Position numbers and translations under genes: made by a program. The notes below the pieces were generated by a model, which worked only from the letters and a program-made list of their open reading frames with translations, made no database searches and was not told the origin of the DNA. From Flavobacteriales bacterium (GTDB lineage Bacteria > Bacteroidota > Bacteroidia > Flavobacteriales_F > PHOS-HE28), in the NCBI GenBank assembly GCA_016710015.1, contig JADJLR010000008.1, positions 310,001-374,000 on the forward strand: DNA of 64,000 nt, given 5' to 3'. Shown in pieces: positions 9,248-17,230 of the stretch (the first letter of the stretch is position 1; the number at the start of each line of letters is the position of its first letter).

Positions 9248-9442
9248 ACGATGACGGGGGCTGTTGGGGGGATTGTAAAGAAGCTCGTTTCTCGGTTCAG
9301 TTGAACACCCTCGCACATTCAAGGTATTGTTCAGAGTTGTGGCGTGGTCAACGGGGATTTTCCATTCGCATACTGAGAAAAGTGTAATTGCATGAGGATA
9401 GGTTCACCATGTCCGCATATCTTTCATCCAGGAACCCATCAC

Positions 9443-11218
9443 ATGACCCGAACACTGGCTACTTTGCTCATCACGCTTTGCGCCCTACCCATGAATTCCT
9501 GGGGTCAGAATGCAGTGACCGAATTCAACAATGGATATGTGCGTGCTAGGATCATGGCCGGTGGTCGGATCGGATCCCACCCTTCGAGTGGCGTTTCGGG
9601 CTATTTCGTCCCTGCTGATATCCTAAACGGGGCCAGCCCTTTATACACCACCGGACTTTGGCTGGGTGGAACCACCTTGGGCGGGGAGCAGCGATGTTCA
9701 GCGCACCTCTACGGTGGTGATGAAGACTTTTCAACCGGGCCGCTGACAGCCGACGGGAGTGCATCCCTTACTACCGAGACCGCGCTCGCGTATGATCGCT
9801 TCTGGGCTGTAACAAGGGATCAGATCGAACTCCACCAACTCTGGACGGATTGCCAACAAGATCCAGAATGCGACGTAGAGAGCACATTCCCGAACGGCTA
9901 TACCATCCCACCGCAGATCACCAATTGGCCCGCTATTGGGGACCTCACCCAAAACCAACCCTACTATCTGGCCCCGTTCATCGATCTGAACAACGATGGA
10001 AATTATGACCCGTTCGATGGTGACTATCCATGTGTTCCGGGTGATCAGGCCATCTATCACATCTTCAATGATCACCGCCAAGAACAAACAGACGGGACAC
10101 CAATGGGGATCGAGGTACACATGACCGTGTTCGGTTATTGGCCAACGTCTCTTGGCCCTTCACCTCAAACCCTTTTCGTCCGTTACGTACTGTTCAATAG
10201 AAGCACCGAAACATACTCGAACTTCCGCATCGGCGTTTTCGCTGATCTTGATATCGGATGTTAGTCCGAGGACAGGATCGGGACAGATGTAGGTCGCAAT
10301 ATGGTGTATGCATACAACGCAACGAACAACGATGTGAGTTGTTCAACCTTGGGCTATGGTACCCAGCCACCTGCTTTTGGTGTCCAGATATTGAAAGGCC
10401 CCCTGTTCTACCCGGACGGTCTGGATAATATAGATACTCCGCTCATCCCAGCATTCAATGGAACTGGATTCAATGATGGGGTCATCGACAATGAGCGTTT
10501 TGGATTGAACGCAAGCATGTATTACGACGGTACCGCTACACCAGGCATTTCAGACCCGACCAACGAGACGGAATTCCTTCGCTACCTAAGAGGCATATGG
10601 GCGAACTCGGCGCCACTGAGTTATGGCGGTACGGGTTTTGGCGGCTTTACAAATACTGCCTTTGCTTTCCCAGGAGATTCGGACCCGAACGGAGTTGGCG
10701 CCGCTGGAGTCCCTCAATCGGCATGGTCGGACGCAACCTCCGGCGACCGTAAAGGCATAGCGATCATGGGTCCCCTGACCTTGGACCCGGGTGGCAGCCA
10801 AGAGATCCTCCTTGCGTACAACTTCGCGCGTGCAACCAGCGGCGGCCCTGCGGGGAGCGTGGCCGAACTAAAGTCCCTCGCCGATCAAGTACGGACCTTC
10901 GCAGAGAACACTCCTGGATTGATCTTGCCAGGCACTCCATGTTCAAGCATCAGCACAAATGTGTCCGCACATCAAGTGACCTCCGATCAATTGCTTCTAT
11001 ACCCGAATCCCACCACTGATCGAATTGTTATCCTGATTCCGAAGGGCTTAGAGTTCGCGGACATGGTGATCGAGGATATGCGGGGTTCCGTAGTGCTCCA
11101 GTCCCGAACCACCGGCGGCTCAACCACGCTGGATCTCGAAGGATTGGATCCTGGGCTTTACACCATGCGGATCACCGGAAAAGGAAAGACCGCTTCTGGG
11201 CGTTTCGTGAAGCAGTGA
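9443..11218 (+). pseudogene. T9SS type A sorting-domain protein interrupted by one in-frame TAG
   Basis: Two open stretches lie in the same frame, separated only by TAG at 10262-10264 and a few codons. The product starts MTRTLATLLITLCALPMNSW with cleavage after GQ, and ends with a T9SS type A domain: LLLYPNPTTDRIVILIP, then DLEGLDPGLYTMRITGKGK and a basic GRFVKQ tail. The central part (PADILNGASPLYTTGLWLGG, DLNNDGNYDPFDGDYPCVPG, RNMVYAYNATNND) is typical of large secreted Bacteroidetes proteins of unknown function. The TAG falls in a conserved Asp-rich stretch (ADLDIGC-stop-SEDRIGTD), where Tyr would fit. With that codon restored the protein is 591 residues. A single-base error or a true nonsense mutation are both possible. 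Confidence 0.75.
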
Positions 11219-11265
11219 TCGGATGAAACCCTACTTTCTGGTGCCGTTCAATACCCCTAACCCAT

Positions 11266-11273
11266 TATCTTCG
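11266..11273 (+). promoter_or_regulatory. possible -7 box for the tRNA-Leu cluster
   Basis: TATCTTCG, the same form seen before several other starts in this window, lies 14 bp upstream of the first tRNA-Leu-like sequence. No clear -33 element. Confidence 0.35.
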
Positions 11274-11286
11274 CCGCCCCAAACCT

Positions 11287-11350
11287 ACTCAGGTGGCGGA
11301 ATTGGTAGACCTACCTGCGGCAGGCAGGCGCGCCTCCTCCACTGAGGTAG
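11287..11350 (+). pseudogene. broken tRNA-Leu 5' part containing a palindromic insert
   Basis: The sequence ACTCAGG then TGGCGGAATTGGTAGA repeats the acceptor 5' strand and D-arm of the intact tRNA-Leu 92 bp downstream, with only small changes. A 19-bp palindromic block (11310-11328) then interrupts the D-arm, after which CGCGC resumes. No matching T-arm or acceptor 3' strand follows before the intact tRNA, so it cannot fold as a tRNA. It looks like the remnant of a second tRNA-Leu gene. Confidence 0.6.
11310..11328 (+). repeat. 19-bp palindromic element, copy 1 (in tRNA-Leu D-arm)
   Basis: CCTACCTGCGGCAGGCAGG is a near-perfect palindrome. Its reverse complement form recurs at 11755-11773 with 17 of 19 bases the same. 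Deleting it rejoins GGTAGA to CGCGC, exactly as in the intact tRNA-Leu. Confidence 0.7.
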
Positions 11351-11378
11351 CGTTCTTTGTTTAATAGTCATTTCACCT

Positions 11379-11460
11379 ACCCAGGTGGCGGAATTGGTAG
11401 ACGCGCTGGTCTCAAACACCAGTGATGCAAATCGTGCGGGTTCGAGTCCCGCCCTGGGTA
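11379..11460 (+). tRNA. tRNA-Leu (anticodon CAA)
   Basis: The 82-nt gene folds fully: acceptor ACCCAGG with CCTGGGT, U8, a D-arm GGCGGAATTGGTAGACGC, an anticodon stem CTGGT/ACCAG around the loop CTCAAAC (anticodon CAA, reads UUG), a class II variable arm, and a T-arm GCGGG-TTCGAGT-CCCGC. The discriminator is A, as expected for leucine. The 3' CCA is not encoded (CAA follows). It is flanked by broken tRNA-Leu pieces and followed at once by a GIY-YIG gene. Confidence 0.95.
11441..11460 (+). repeat. 20-bp direct repeat, left copy (tRNA-Leu 3' end)
   Basis: TTCGAGTCCCGCCCTGGGTA, the T-loop to 3' end of the intact tRNA, recurs perfectly at 11774-11793. The two copies bracket the GIY-YIG gene in the manner of attachment-site repeats. 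Confidence 0.8.
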
Positions 11461-11462
11461 CA

Positions 11463-11714
11463 ATGGCCTCTTGTTGGACGTATGCAATTTCAAGCCTTTC
11501 GGCGAATTACATCTACGTCGGTCTGTGCAATGACGCACAGGCAAGGATCGCGAGGCATCAGGGCGGGAGGGAGCGTACCACAAGACCTTATCGTCCATTC
11601 GTGGTCCTGATCACCGAGGAATATGTGGATCGGACCAACGCCCGCACAAGAGAGAAATACCTCAAGTCTGGAGTAGGAAAGGATTACTTGAGGGGAATTC
11701 GTGATAAGCTTTAA
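11463..11714 (+). CDS. GIY-YIG endonuclease domain protein (83 aa) directly after tRNA-Leu
   Basis: The ATG lies 3 bp after the tRNA. The product shows the GIY-YIG fold signature: TYAISSLSANYIYVGLCND (GIY and YIG equivalents), an Arg in ARIARHQGG, and the C-terminal TREKYLKSGVGKDYLRGI, which supplies the catalytic Glu. It is the stand-alone UPF0213/UvrC-N-like type common in Bacteroidetes. The reading frame is open back through the tRNA, but that extension is just translated tRNA. It sits between two 20-bp copies of the tRNA 3' end, so it may be cargo or agent of an insertion. Its natural substrate is unknown. Confidence 0.8.
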   Translation: MASCWTYAISSLSANYIYVGLCNDAQARIARHQGGRERTTRPYRPFVVLITEEYVDRTNARTREKYLKSGVGKDYLRGIRDKL

Positions 11715-11754
11715 GATCAACCAGACCAAACACAATTGAAGTGCCGCTAGCGGG

Positions 11755-11773
11755 CCTGCCTGCCGAAGGCAGG
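11755..11773 (+). repeat. 19-bp palindromic element, copy 2 (in tRNA-Leu T-arm)
   Basis: CCTGCCTGCCGAAGGCAGG is inserted exactly between the T-stem and T-loop of the tRNA-Leu 3' remnant. It is the opposite orientation of copy 1, with two base differences. Confidence 0.7.
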
Positions 11774-11793
11774 TTCGAGTCCCGCCCTGGGTA
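11774..11793 (+). repeat. 20-bp direct repeat, right copy
   Basis: This is a perfect copy of the 3' 20 bases of the intact tRNA-Leu, 333 bp downstream of the first, on the far side of the GIY-YIG gene. Confidence 0.8.
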
Positions 11794-11840
11794 CTTTTCC
11801 AAAAGCGGCCGCCTTGTGCGGCCGCAGTGGTATTCGCACC

Positions 11841-12296
11841 ATGTCCATCGCACAGAACGCCATCGTACACGCCGACCCGGCCAAACAGGAGCGCTACGAC
11901 AGGGCCTACATGAAGATGGCCCTCGAGTGGGCCAAATTGAGCCACTGCACACGCAAGAAGGTTGGGGCTCTGATCGTTAAGGATGGCATGATCATCAGCG
12001 ACGGGTACAACGGTACACCCACCGGATTTCCCAATGATTGTGAAGGCACGGACGGAATGACCCATTGGTTCGTCCTACATGCCGAAGCCAATGCGATCCT
12101 GAAGGTGGCCAAAAGCACGAACGATGCACGAGGTGCGACCTTGTACCTGACCCACTCCCCCTGCAAGGAGTGCAGCAAACTGGTACTCCAATCCGGTATC
12201 AAGCGGTTGGTGTTCCTTGATGCGTACAAGGATCCTGCTGGCTTGGACCTTCTGAAGAACGGTGGCGTATTGATATCGAAATTGGAGCCTGAATAG
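11841..12296 (+). CDS. dCMP/cytidine deaminase family protein
   Basis: This 151-residue zinc deaminase probably converts dCMP to dUMP for thymidylate synthesis. The zinc and proton-shuttle motif HAEANAIL and the second zinc motif SPCKECSKL are both present, as is the family segment ISDGYNGTPTGFPNDCEGTD. I chose the ATG at MSIAQNAIV; upstream codons in the open frame derive from the region after the tRNA remnant. The stop is 1 bp before the S41 protease start, so the two are probably co-transcribed. ComEB-type deaminases are the closest match in form. Confidence 0.88.
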   Translation: MSIAQNAIVHADPAKQERYDRAYMKMALEWAKLSHCTRKKVGALIVKDGMIISDGYNGTPTGFPNDCEGTDGMTHWFVLHAEANAILKVAKSTNDARGATLYLTHSPCKECSKLVLQSGIKRLVFLDAYKDPAGLDLLKNGGVLISKLEPE

Positions 12297-12297
12297 C

Positions 12298-13928
12298 ATG
12301 TCCGAACGACGCGGTGTTTCACCTTACTATCCGTTGCTCTTGGCCTTGAGCCTGGTGGTGGGCCTCTTTATCGGCCAAGACCTCGGTGGCACGCATGGCC
12401 CGCTCACCATCTTCCAAGTGCGGCAACAGGGTCCTGCGGACAAGATCGGCCAAGTGATCGACCTGATCGATCGGCAGTACGTGGACACCGTTGAAAAGAA
12501 CGCCTTGGTGGATGAGGTCCTACAAGACATGCTACAGCGCTTGGACCCGCACAGCTATTACATCAGCGCAGCCGAATTACGGGCGGCACAAGAGCCATTG
12601 GAGGGCAGTTTCGATGGGATCGGCGTGGAGTTCGCCATCCAATACGATACCGTGGTGGTGATCAGTCCGGTGGAAGGTGGACCCAGTGCTGCGGTCGGGA
12701 TCCGTGCGGGTGATCGCATCATTTCCGCCAACGGCGAACCCCTCGCTGGTATCGACATCTCCAATGATATGGTGATGAAACGCCTGCGGGGACCCAAAGG
12801 CAGTGAAGTGGTCGTCGGCATCGTCCGCGCCGGAAAGCCGACCCCCTTCGAAGTGACGATCGAAAGGGGCAAGATCCCCATCCATAGCGTGGCCGCCGCT
12901 TGGGTGGAGAACGATGGTACGGGGTACATCAAATTGGTCCGCTTCGCGAAGAACACCCATGCCGAATTCCAGGAAGCAGCCTCGGAATTACACCGCAAAG
13001 GCATGACCCGCCTGGTGCTGGATCTCCGTGGCAATGGAGGTGGGTTCCTGAATTCCGCGATCGACCTGGCCGACGAATTCTTGCCGGATGGACGAGCGAT
13101 CGTTTATACCGAAGGCCGCAATTCCCCACGCCATGATGCGCGGGCCACCAGCGCCGGGGACTTCGAGGAGATCCGCTCGCGGTCCTGGTGGACGAGGGCT
13201 CTGCGAGTGCCAGCGAGATCATCGCCGGGGCGATCCAAGACAATGACCGTGGGCTCTTAGTGGGGCGCCGGACCTTCGGTAAAGGCCTGGTGCAGGAACA
13301 CGTCCCATTGCCCGATAGCAGCGCCGTTCGCATCACCACCGCACGCTATTACACCCCCAGCGGTCGCTCGATCCAAAGGCCATACGGCCACGGCATCGAT
13401 TACATGGATGAGTACGAAGCCCGAGCGATCCACGGTGAACTGCTGGACCCGGACAGTATCCCAACGGACAGCACCCAGATGTACCGTACCCTGAAAGGCC
13501 GCACGGTGTACGGCGGTGGTGGCGTGGTCCCCGATGTGTTCGTGCCGACCGACACCACCGAAGGGTCGACCTATTTGAGCGAGCTGTTCTTCACGGGACT
13601 CCTGAACCGATTCTCCTTTGACGTGGCCGACCGTGAGCGGAGCACCTTGGAGAAGAAGTACGAGACCTCGGAACGCTTTGCACGGGAATTCAACATCCCA
13701 CGCGATCTCATGTTGGAACTGGAGCGGTACGCCACCAAAGAGGGCATCACCGCCAGAAAGGGAGATCTGGAGCGTTCGCGCGAGCAGATCGCAACGCGGA
13801 TCAAGGCGGGCATTGCTCGGAACGTGTGGGGTGATGATGGGTACTATCGGATCCTGCTGCAACGGGACCCTGCCTATGTGAAGGCGCAGCTGGAACTAGG
13901 AACCGCTGGTCCGATCGGTGCCCAATAG
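12298..13928 (+). pseudogene. S41 family carboxy-terminal processing protease (one frameshift)
   Basis: This is a CtpA/Prc-like periplasmic serine protease. It begins with an uncleaved-type membrane anchor (YYPLLLALSLVVGLFIGQDL), followed by the S41 N-terminal region (DPHSYYISAAELRAAQEPLE), a PDZ domain (VVVISPVEGGPSAAVGIRAG), and the catalytic segment: DEGSASASEIIAGAIQDN with the Ser, and GRRTFGKGLVQ with the Lys. The frame breaks near 13173, just before the catalytic Ser: ATCCGCTC should read ATCCCGCTC to give PLAVLVDEGSAS. Adding one C yields about 543 intact residues. Family members trim C-termini of envelope proteins. The single missing C fits the error pattern in this window. Confidence 0.88.
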
Positions 13929-13930
13929 AA

Positions 13931-13960
13931 AAGGGGCCGACTCTCGCGAGGCAGCCCCTT
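13931..13960 (-). terminator. hairpin terminator between convergent genes
   Basis: AAGGGGC and GCCCCTT arms enclose a 16-nt loop. Read on the minus strand the stem is followed by TTTTC, so it best terminates the Ala-rich lipoprotein gene, but it also lies 2 bp past the S41 stop and may serve both. Confidence 0.65.
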
Positions 13961-13981
13961 GGATCGTTGAACGATCAAGTC

Positions 13982-14245
13982 TTAGTGACCAACAGCGTTC
14001 TCAACGGCTTCGGTAGCACCGTCCACAGCTCCCTCAACGGCAGCAGCGGCAGTGTCAGCAGCAGCAGCAGCAGCGGCAGCAGCCTCAGCGGCAGCAGCTT
14101 CAGCTTCAGCAGCAGCGGCCTCAGCTTCAGCAGCGGCCTGGTCCATCATCTCATCAGCAGAATTCTCCATGTTCTCCGTCGTGCTGCTTCCGCAAGCCAC
14201 GAACAAAGCTGCCATCGTGGCGAGCAGTGCGAACTTCTTGATCAT
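13982..14245 (-). CDS. Ala/Glu-rich small lipoprotein
   Basis: The 87-residue product starts MIKKFALLATMAALFVACGS, a lipoprotein signal with a lipobox ending at Cys18. The mature chain is low complexity: blocks of AAAEAEAAAAEAEAAAAE, then a run of nine alanines, ending GATEAVENAVGH. It should form a long Ala-rich helix attached to a membrane. The DNA is a degenerate GCA/GCT repeat. The start was set by the lipoprotein signal; the frame is open further upstream through the promoter. Similar Ala/Glu-rich lipoproteins of unknown role occur in Bacteroidetes. Confidence 0.75.
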   Translation of the reverse strand: MIKKFALLATMAALFVACGSSTTENMENSADEMMDQAAAEAEAAAAEAEAAAAEAAAAAAAAADTAAAAVEGAVDGATEAVENAVGH

Positions 14246-14277
14246 TTTTGTTTTACCTTTTTTGGTGAAAGTGGGCG

Positions 14278-14285
14278 CAAAGGTA
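14278..14285 (-). promoter_or_regulatory. promoter -7 box of the Ala-rich lipoprotein gene
   Basis: On the minus strand TACCTTTG is a perfect match to the Bacteroidetes -7 consensus TAnnTTTG, with TTGC 18 bp upstream as the -33. The start codon follows about 32 bp downstream after an A-rich leader (AAAAAAGGTAAAACAAAA), typical for strong Bacteroidetes expression. Confidence 0.6.
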
Positions 14286-14364
14286 GAAGGTTGAACGGAC
14301 CCCGCAACTGATTGATTATCTTCGTGCATTCCATTCGACAGAAACCCACCACAACCCGACCAAT

Positions 14365-14973
14365 ATGGCGTACTCCCTTCCAGAACTCCCCTATGCTACC
14401 GATGCTTTGGAACCACATATCGACGTGCAAACCATGCAGATCCACCATGGTAAGCACCACAACGGCTATGTGACCAATTTGAACAAGGCTCTGGACGGCA
14501 GCCCACTTGCGGATACCCCGATCGCTGAACTGATGGGCAAGTTGGACATGAACAATGCCGCCGTACGCAACAACGGTGGCGGCCATTACAACCACAGCCT
14601 GTTCTGGACCGTCATGGCCCCCAATGCTGGTGGATCTCCCAGCGGTGAACTGGCCGAGGCGATCAACAAGGACTTTGGTTCGTTCGATGCCTTCAAGGAG
14701 AAGTTCGCGACCGCTGGTGCCACCCGTTTCGGAAGTGGCTGGGCGTGGTTGTGTGTTCACAAAGGCGGTAAGCTGGAAGTGTGCAGTACCCCGAACCAGG
14801 ATAACCCGTTGATGCCCAATACCGGCTGTGGGGGTACGCCCATCCTCGCCATGGACGTGTGGGAGCACGCCTATTACCTCAAGTACCAGAACCGCCGTCC
14901 CGATTACATCAGTGCGTTCTGGAACGTGGTGAATTGGGCCGAAGTAGCAAGTCGCTACGCCAAGGGCAAGTAA
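14365..14973 (+). CDS. sodA: superoxide dismutase, Fe/Mn type
   Basis: This cytoplasmic enzyme dismutates superoxide. The 202-residue chain carries all four metal ligands in context: His27 in MQIHHGKHHNGYV, His in GGHYNHSLFWTVMAP, and Asp and His in LAMDVWEHAYYLKYQNRRPD. The region after the second ligand (NAGGSPSGELAEAI) is typical for bacterial Fe/MnSOD; metal preference cannot be fixed from sequence alone. A hairpin terminator follows the stop. Confidence 0.95.
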   Translation: MAYSLPELPYATDALEPHIDVQTMQIHHGKHHNGYVTNLNKALDGSPLADTPIAELMGKLDMNNAAVRNNGGGHYNHSLFWTVMAPNAGGSPSGELAEAINKDFGSFDAFKEKFATAGATRFGSGWAWLCVHKGGKLEVCSTPNQDNPLMPNTGCGGTPILAMDVWEHAYYLKYQNRRPDYISAFWNVVNWAEVASRYAKGK

Positions 14974-14990
14974 GCTGAAGCCTTATTTCT

Positions 14991-15030
14991 GAACGGGTGT
15001 CGTGGAGGACCATGGCACCCGTTCTACTTT
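14991..15030 (+). terminator. rho-independent terminator after sodA
   Basis: Perfect 9-bp arms GAACGGGTG and CACCCGTTC enclose a 16-nt loop and are followed by TACTTTTGG, 18 bp past the SOD stop. Confidence 0.75.
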
Positions 15031-15036
15031 TGGTGA

Positions 15037-15396
15037 GTGTACCTGCGGCGCTCCATCCTTTTCATCCTCCTGTTCGCCAGCCTACGGGTCATGGGAGGTG
15101 GGCCTTTCGAGCCGCTTTCCGTGCCGGAACTTCCCAACGCAGGGTCTGGTACCGAGAATGAGCGCTTGGTCTCCAGCGGACTTGCCTTGTTGCTGGGTCC
15201 TTTCGGAGCACACCGGATCTATTTGGGCACCACACCGAAAGTGGCCATCATCTATGGTGTCACCTTCGGCGGTTTCGGTATACTAGTGCTCCTGGATCTG
15301 GGGCACTTGGTGTTCTCCAAGGACCTGAAGTCCTACAGGAACAACGATCGTGTATTGATGTGGGGAAAGCCCAAGGAACCGATCACTCCACAGTGA
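15037..15396 (+). CDS. TM2-domain membrane protein
   Basis: The 119-residue protein starts at GTG, with an N-terminal signal-like segment (SILFILLFASLRVMGGG), a short spacer rich in Pro/Glu, and a TM2-like hairpin: SSGLALLLGPFGAHRIYLGT, then VAIIYGVTFGGFGILVLLDL. The GAHRFYLG-type motif between the two membrane segments defines the family, whose role is unknown. The start lies right after the SOD terminator, so expression needs its own promoter or read-through. Its end overlaps the convergent glmS end by 14 bp. Confidence 0.7.
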   Translation: MYLRRSILFILLFASLRVMGGGPFEPLSVPELPNAGSGTENERLVSSGLALLLGPFGAHRIYLGTTPKVAIIYGVTFGGFGILVLLDLGHLVFSKDLKSYRNNDRVLMWGKPKEPITPQ

Positions 15397-17224
15397 CGCT
15401 CTTGGCCAAATTGCGCGGCTGGTCCACGTTGCACCCCCGCATCACGGCGATGTGGTAGCTGATCAATTGGAATGGGATGACGCTCAGCAAGGGCACCAAG
15501 GCATCCGGTGTTTCGGGGATCTCGATCACGTGGTCCGCGAGTTCCCTCACGACCGAATCACCTTGGGTCACGATGGCGATGATCTTGCCCTTACGTGCCT
15601 TCACCTCCTGTATGTTGCTCACCACTTTCTCGTAGCTCGCACCCTTGGTCGCGATCACGAAAACGGGCATCTCCTCGTCGATCAACGCGATCGGGCCGTG
15701 CTTCATCTCGGCTGCAGGGTATCCTTCTGCATGGATGTAGCTGATCTCCTTCAACTTCAACGCTCCTTCCAACGCCACGGGGAAGCTGTACCCCCGACCG
15801 AGGTAGAGCGCATTGGTGGCATCCTTGTAGATGTCCGCGATGTATTTGATCTGCGCCTCTGTAGCGAGCACCTTCTGCACCTTCTCCGGGATCGCGTCCA
15901 ATTCGTTCAGCAAACGGTAGAAATTGCTCCCGCTCAGTACGCCTTTCTTCTGGCCGACCATGAGCGCCATGAGCGTGAGCACCGTGACCTGTGCGGTGAA
16001 GGCCTTGGTGCTGGCCACCCCGATCTCCGGACCTGCGTGGGTGTACGAGCCTGCATGTGTGACCCGCGCGATACTGCTGCCCACCACGTTGCAAATGCCG
16101 ATGATGGTAGCACCGCGGTTCTTCGCCAATTCGATCGCCGCCAGTGTATCTGCGGTCTCTCCGCTTTGACTAATGGCGATCACCAGATCGTTCTCATTCA
16201 CGATCGGGTTCCGGTAGCGGAACTCGCTGGCATACTCCACCTCTACCGGGATACGGGCGAACTCCTCGAAAAGGTATTCGCCGACCATGCCAGCGTGCCA
16301 ACTGGTACCACATCCCACGATCAATATGCGTTTCGCATTCACGAATTTCTGCTCGTAATCCTTGATCCCGCCAAGGACCACTTCCCCTTTGGCGAGGTTC
16401 AAACGTCCGCGCATGCTATCGCGAATGCTGCGAGGCTGTTCATTGATCTCCTTCAGCATGAAGTGATCGTACCCACCCTTTTCCAGGGTTTCCAAGTGCA
16501 TTTCCAGCTCTTGGATGAACGGTGTCTTTTCCTGATTCTTGACGTTCCGGATCTTCAGCCCGTTCGTGCGATCGATCACCGCGATCTCCCCATCCTCCAG
16601 ATAGACCACATTCTTGGTATGCTCCACGATCGGCGTGGCATCGCTGGCACAGAAGAATTCTCCTTCACCGATCCCGATCACCAAGGGCGAACTCTTGCGT
16701 GCCGCTACCATGAGGTCCGGCTCCTTGCTATCCAGGACCACGATCGCATACGCACCGACCACGCTCGCCAGTGCCAAACGAACGGCCTCTGCGAGGTCCA
16801 CTTTCTCGGTTCGCTGGATATCATCGATCAAATGCACCAGAACCTCGGTATCCGTGTCGCTCTGGAAGATGTGCCCCCGATGACCCAACTCCTCCTTGAT
16901 GGACGCGTAGTTCTCGATGATGCCGTTGTGGATCAACGCCAGATCACCGCTGGTGGATCGGTGCGGGTGCGCATTCACATCATTGGGAGGGCCGTGCGTG
17001 GCCCAACGCGTATGGCCGATCCCGATGCTTCCGCTCAGGGACTTGCCGACCACATGGGATTCCAGGTCGCTGACCTTGCCTTGGCATTTGTGAATGGTCA
17101 GGACATCACCATTCATGAGGGCGACCCCGGCACTATCGTACCCGCGGTACTCCAGTCGACGAAGGCCGTTGATCAGGATGGGATAAGCCTCCTTGTCACC
17201 GAGGTATGCTACTATGCCACACAT
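15383..17224 (-). CDS. glmS: glutamine--fructose-6-phosphate aminotransferase (isomerizing)
   Basis: This enzyme makes glucosamine-6-phosphate, the first step to UDP-GlcNAc for peptidoglycan and lipid A. The 613-residue chain starts MCGIVAYLGDKEAYPIL with the nucleophilic Cys2 of the class II glutaminase domain. It continues with two SIS sugar-isomerase domains (ILIVGCGTSWHAGMVGEYLF, then SQSGETADTLAAIELAK and ALYLGRGYSFPVALEGALK) and ends PRNLAKSVTVE, the conserved tail. Length and all blocks are normal and no frame break is seen. It lies 6 bp from the DUF4270 gene stop on the same strand. Confidence 0.97.
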   Translation of the reverse strand: MCGIVAYLGDKEAYPILINGLRRLEYRGYDSAGVALMNGDVLTIHKCQGKVSDLESHVVGKSLSGSIGIGHTRWATHGPPNDVNAHPHRSTSGDLALIHNGIIENYASIKEELGHRGHIFQSDTDTEVLVHLIDDIQRTEKVDLAEAVRLALASVVGAYAIVVLDSKEPDLMVAARKSSPLVIGIGEGEFFCASDATPIVEHTKNVVYLEDGEIAVIDRTNGLKIRNVKNQEKTPFIQELEMHLETLEKGGYDHFMLKEINEQPRSIRDSMRGRLNLAKGEVVLGGIKDYEQKFVNAKRILIVGCGTSWHAGMVGEYLFEEFARIPVEVEYASEFRYRNPIVNENDLVIAISQSGETADTLAAIELAKNRGATIIGICNVVGSSIARVTHAGSYTHAGPEIGVASTKAFTAQVTVLTLMALMVGQKKGVLSGSNFYRLLNELDAIPEKVQKVLATEAQIKYIADIYKDATNALYLGRGYSFPVALEGALKLKEISYIHAEGYPAAEMKHGPIALIDEEMPVFVIATKGASYEKVVSNIQEVKARKGKIIAIVTQGDSVVRELADHVIEIPETPDALVPLLSVIPFQLISYHIAVMRGCNVDQPRNLAKSVTVE

Positions 17225-17230
17225 GTTCGT

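Larger units (their letters stand above)
11741..11793 (+). pseudogene. broken tRNA-Leu 3' part containing a palindromic insert
   Basis: The stretch GTGCCGCTAGCGGG resembles a tRNA-Leu variable arm plus the T-stem 5' strand. A 19-bp palindromic block follows, then the T-loop TTCGAGT, T-stem CCCGC and acceptor strand CCTGGGTA. Removing the block restores a perfect GCGGG/CCCGC T-stem. No 5' half is adjacent, so this is a remnant, with a variable arm unlike the intact copy. Confidence 0.65.

Noticed and set aside
11385..11462. Protein start MAELVDALVS reading through tRNA-Leu
   Set aside because: This is a translated tRNA, a well-known artefact; the GIY-YIG gene has its own ATG 3 bp after the tRNA.
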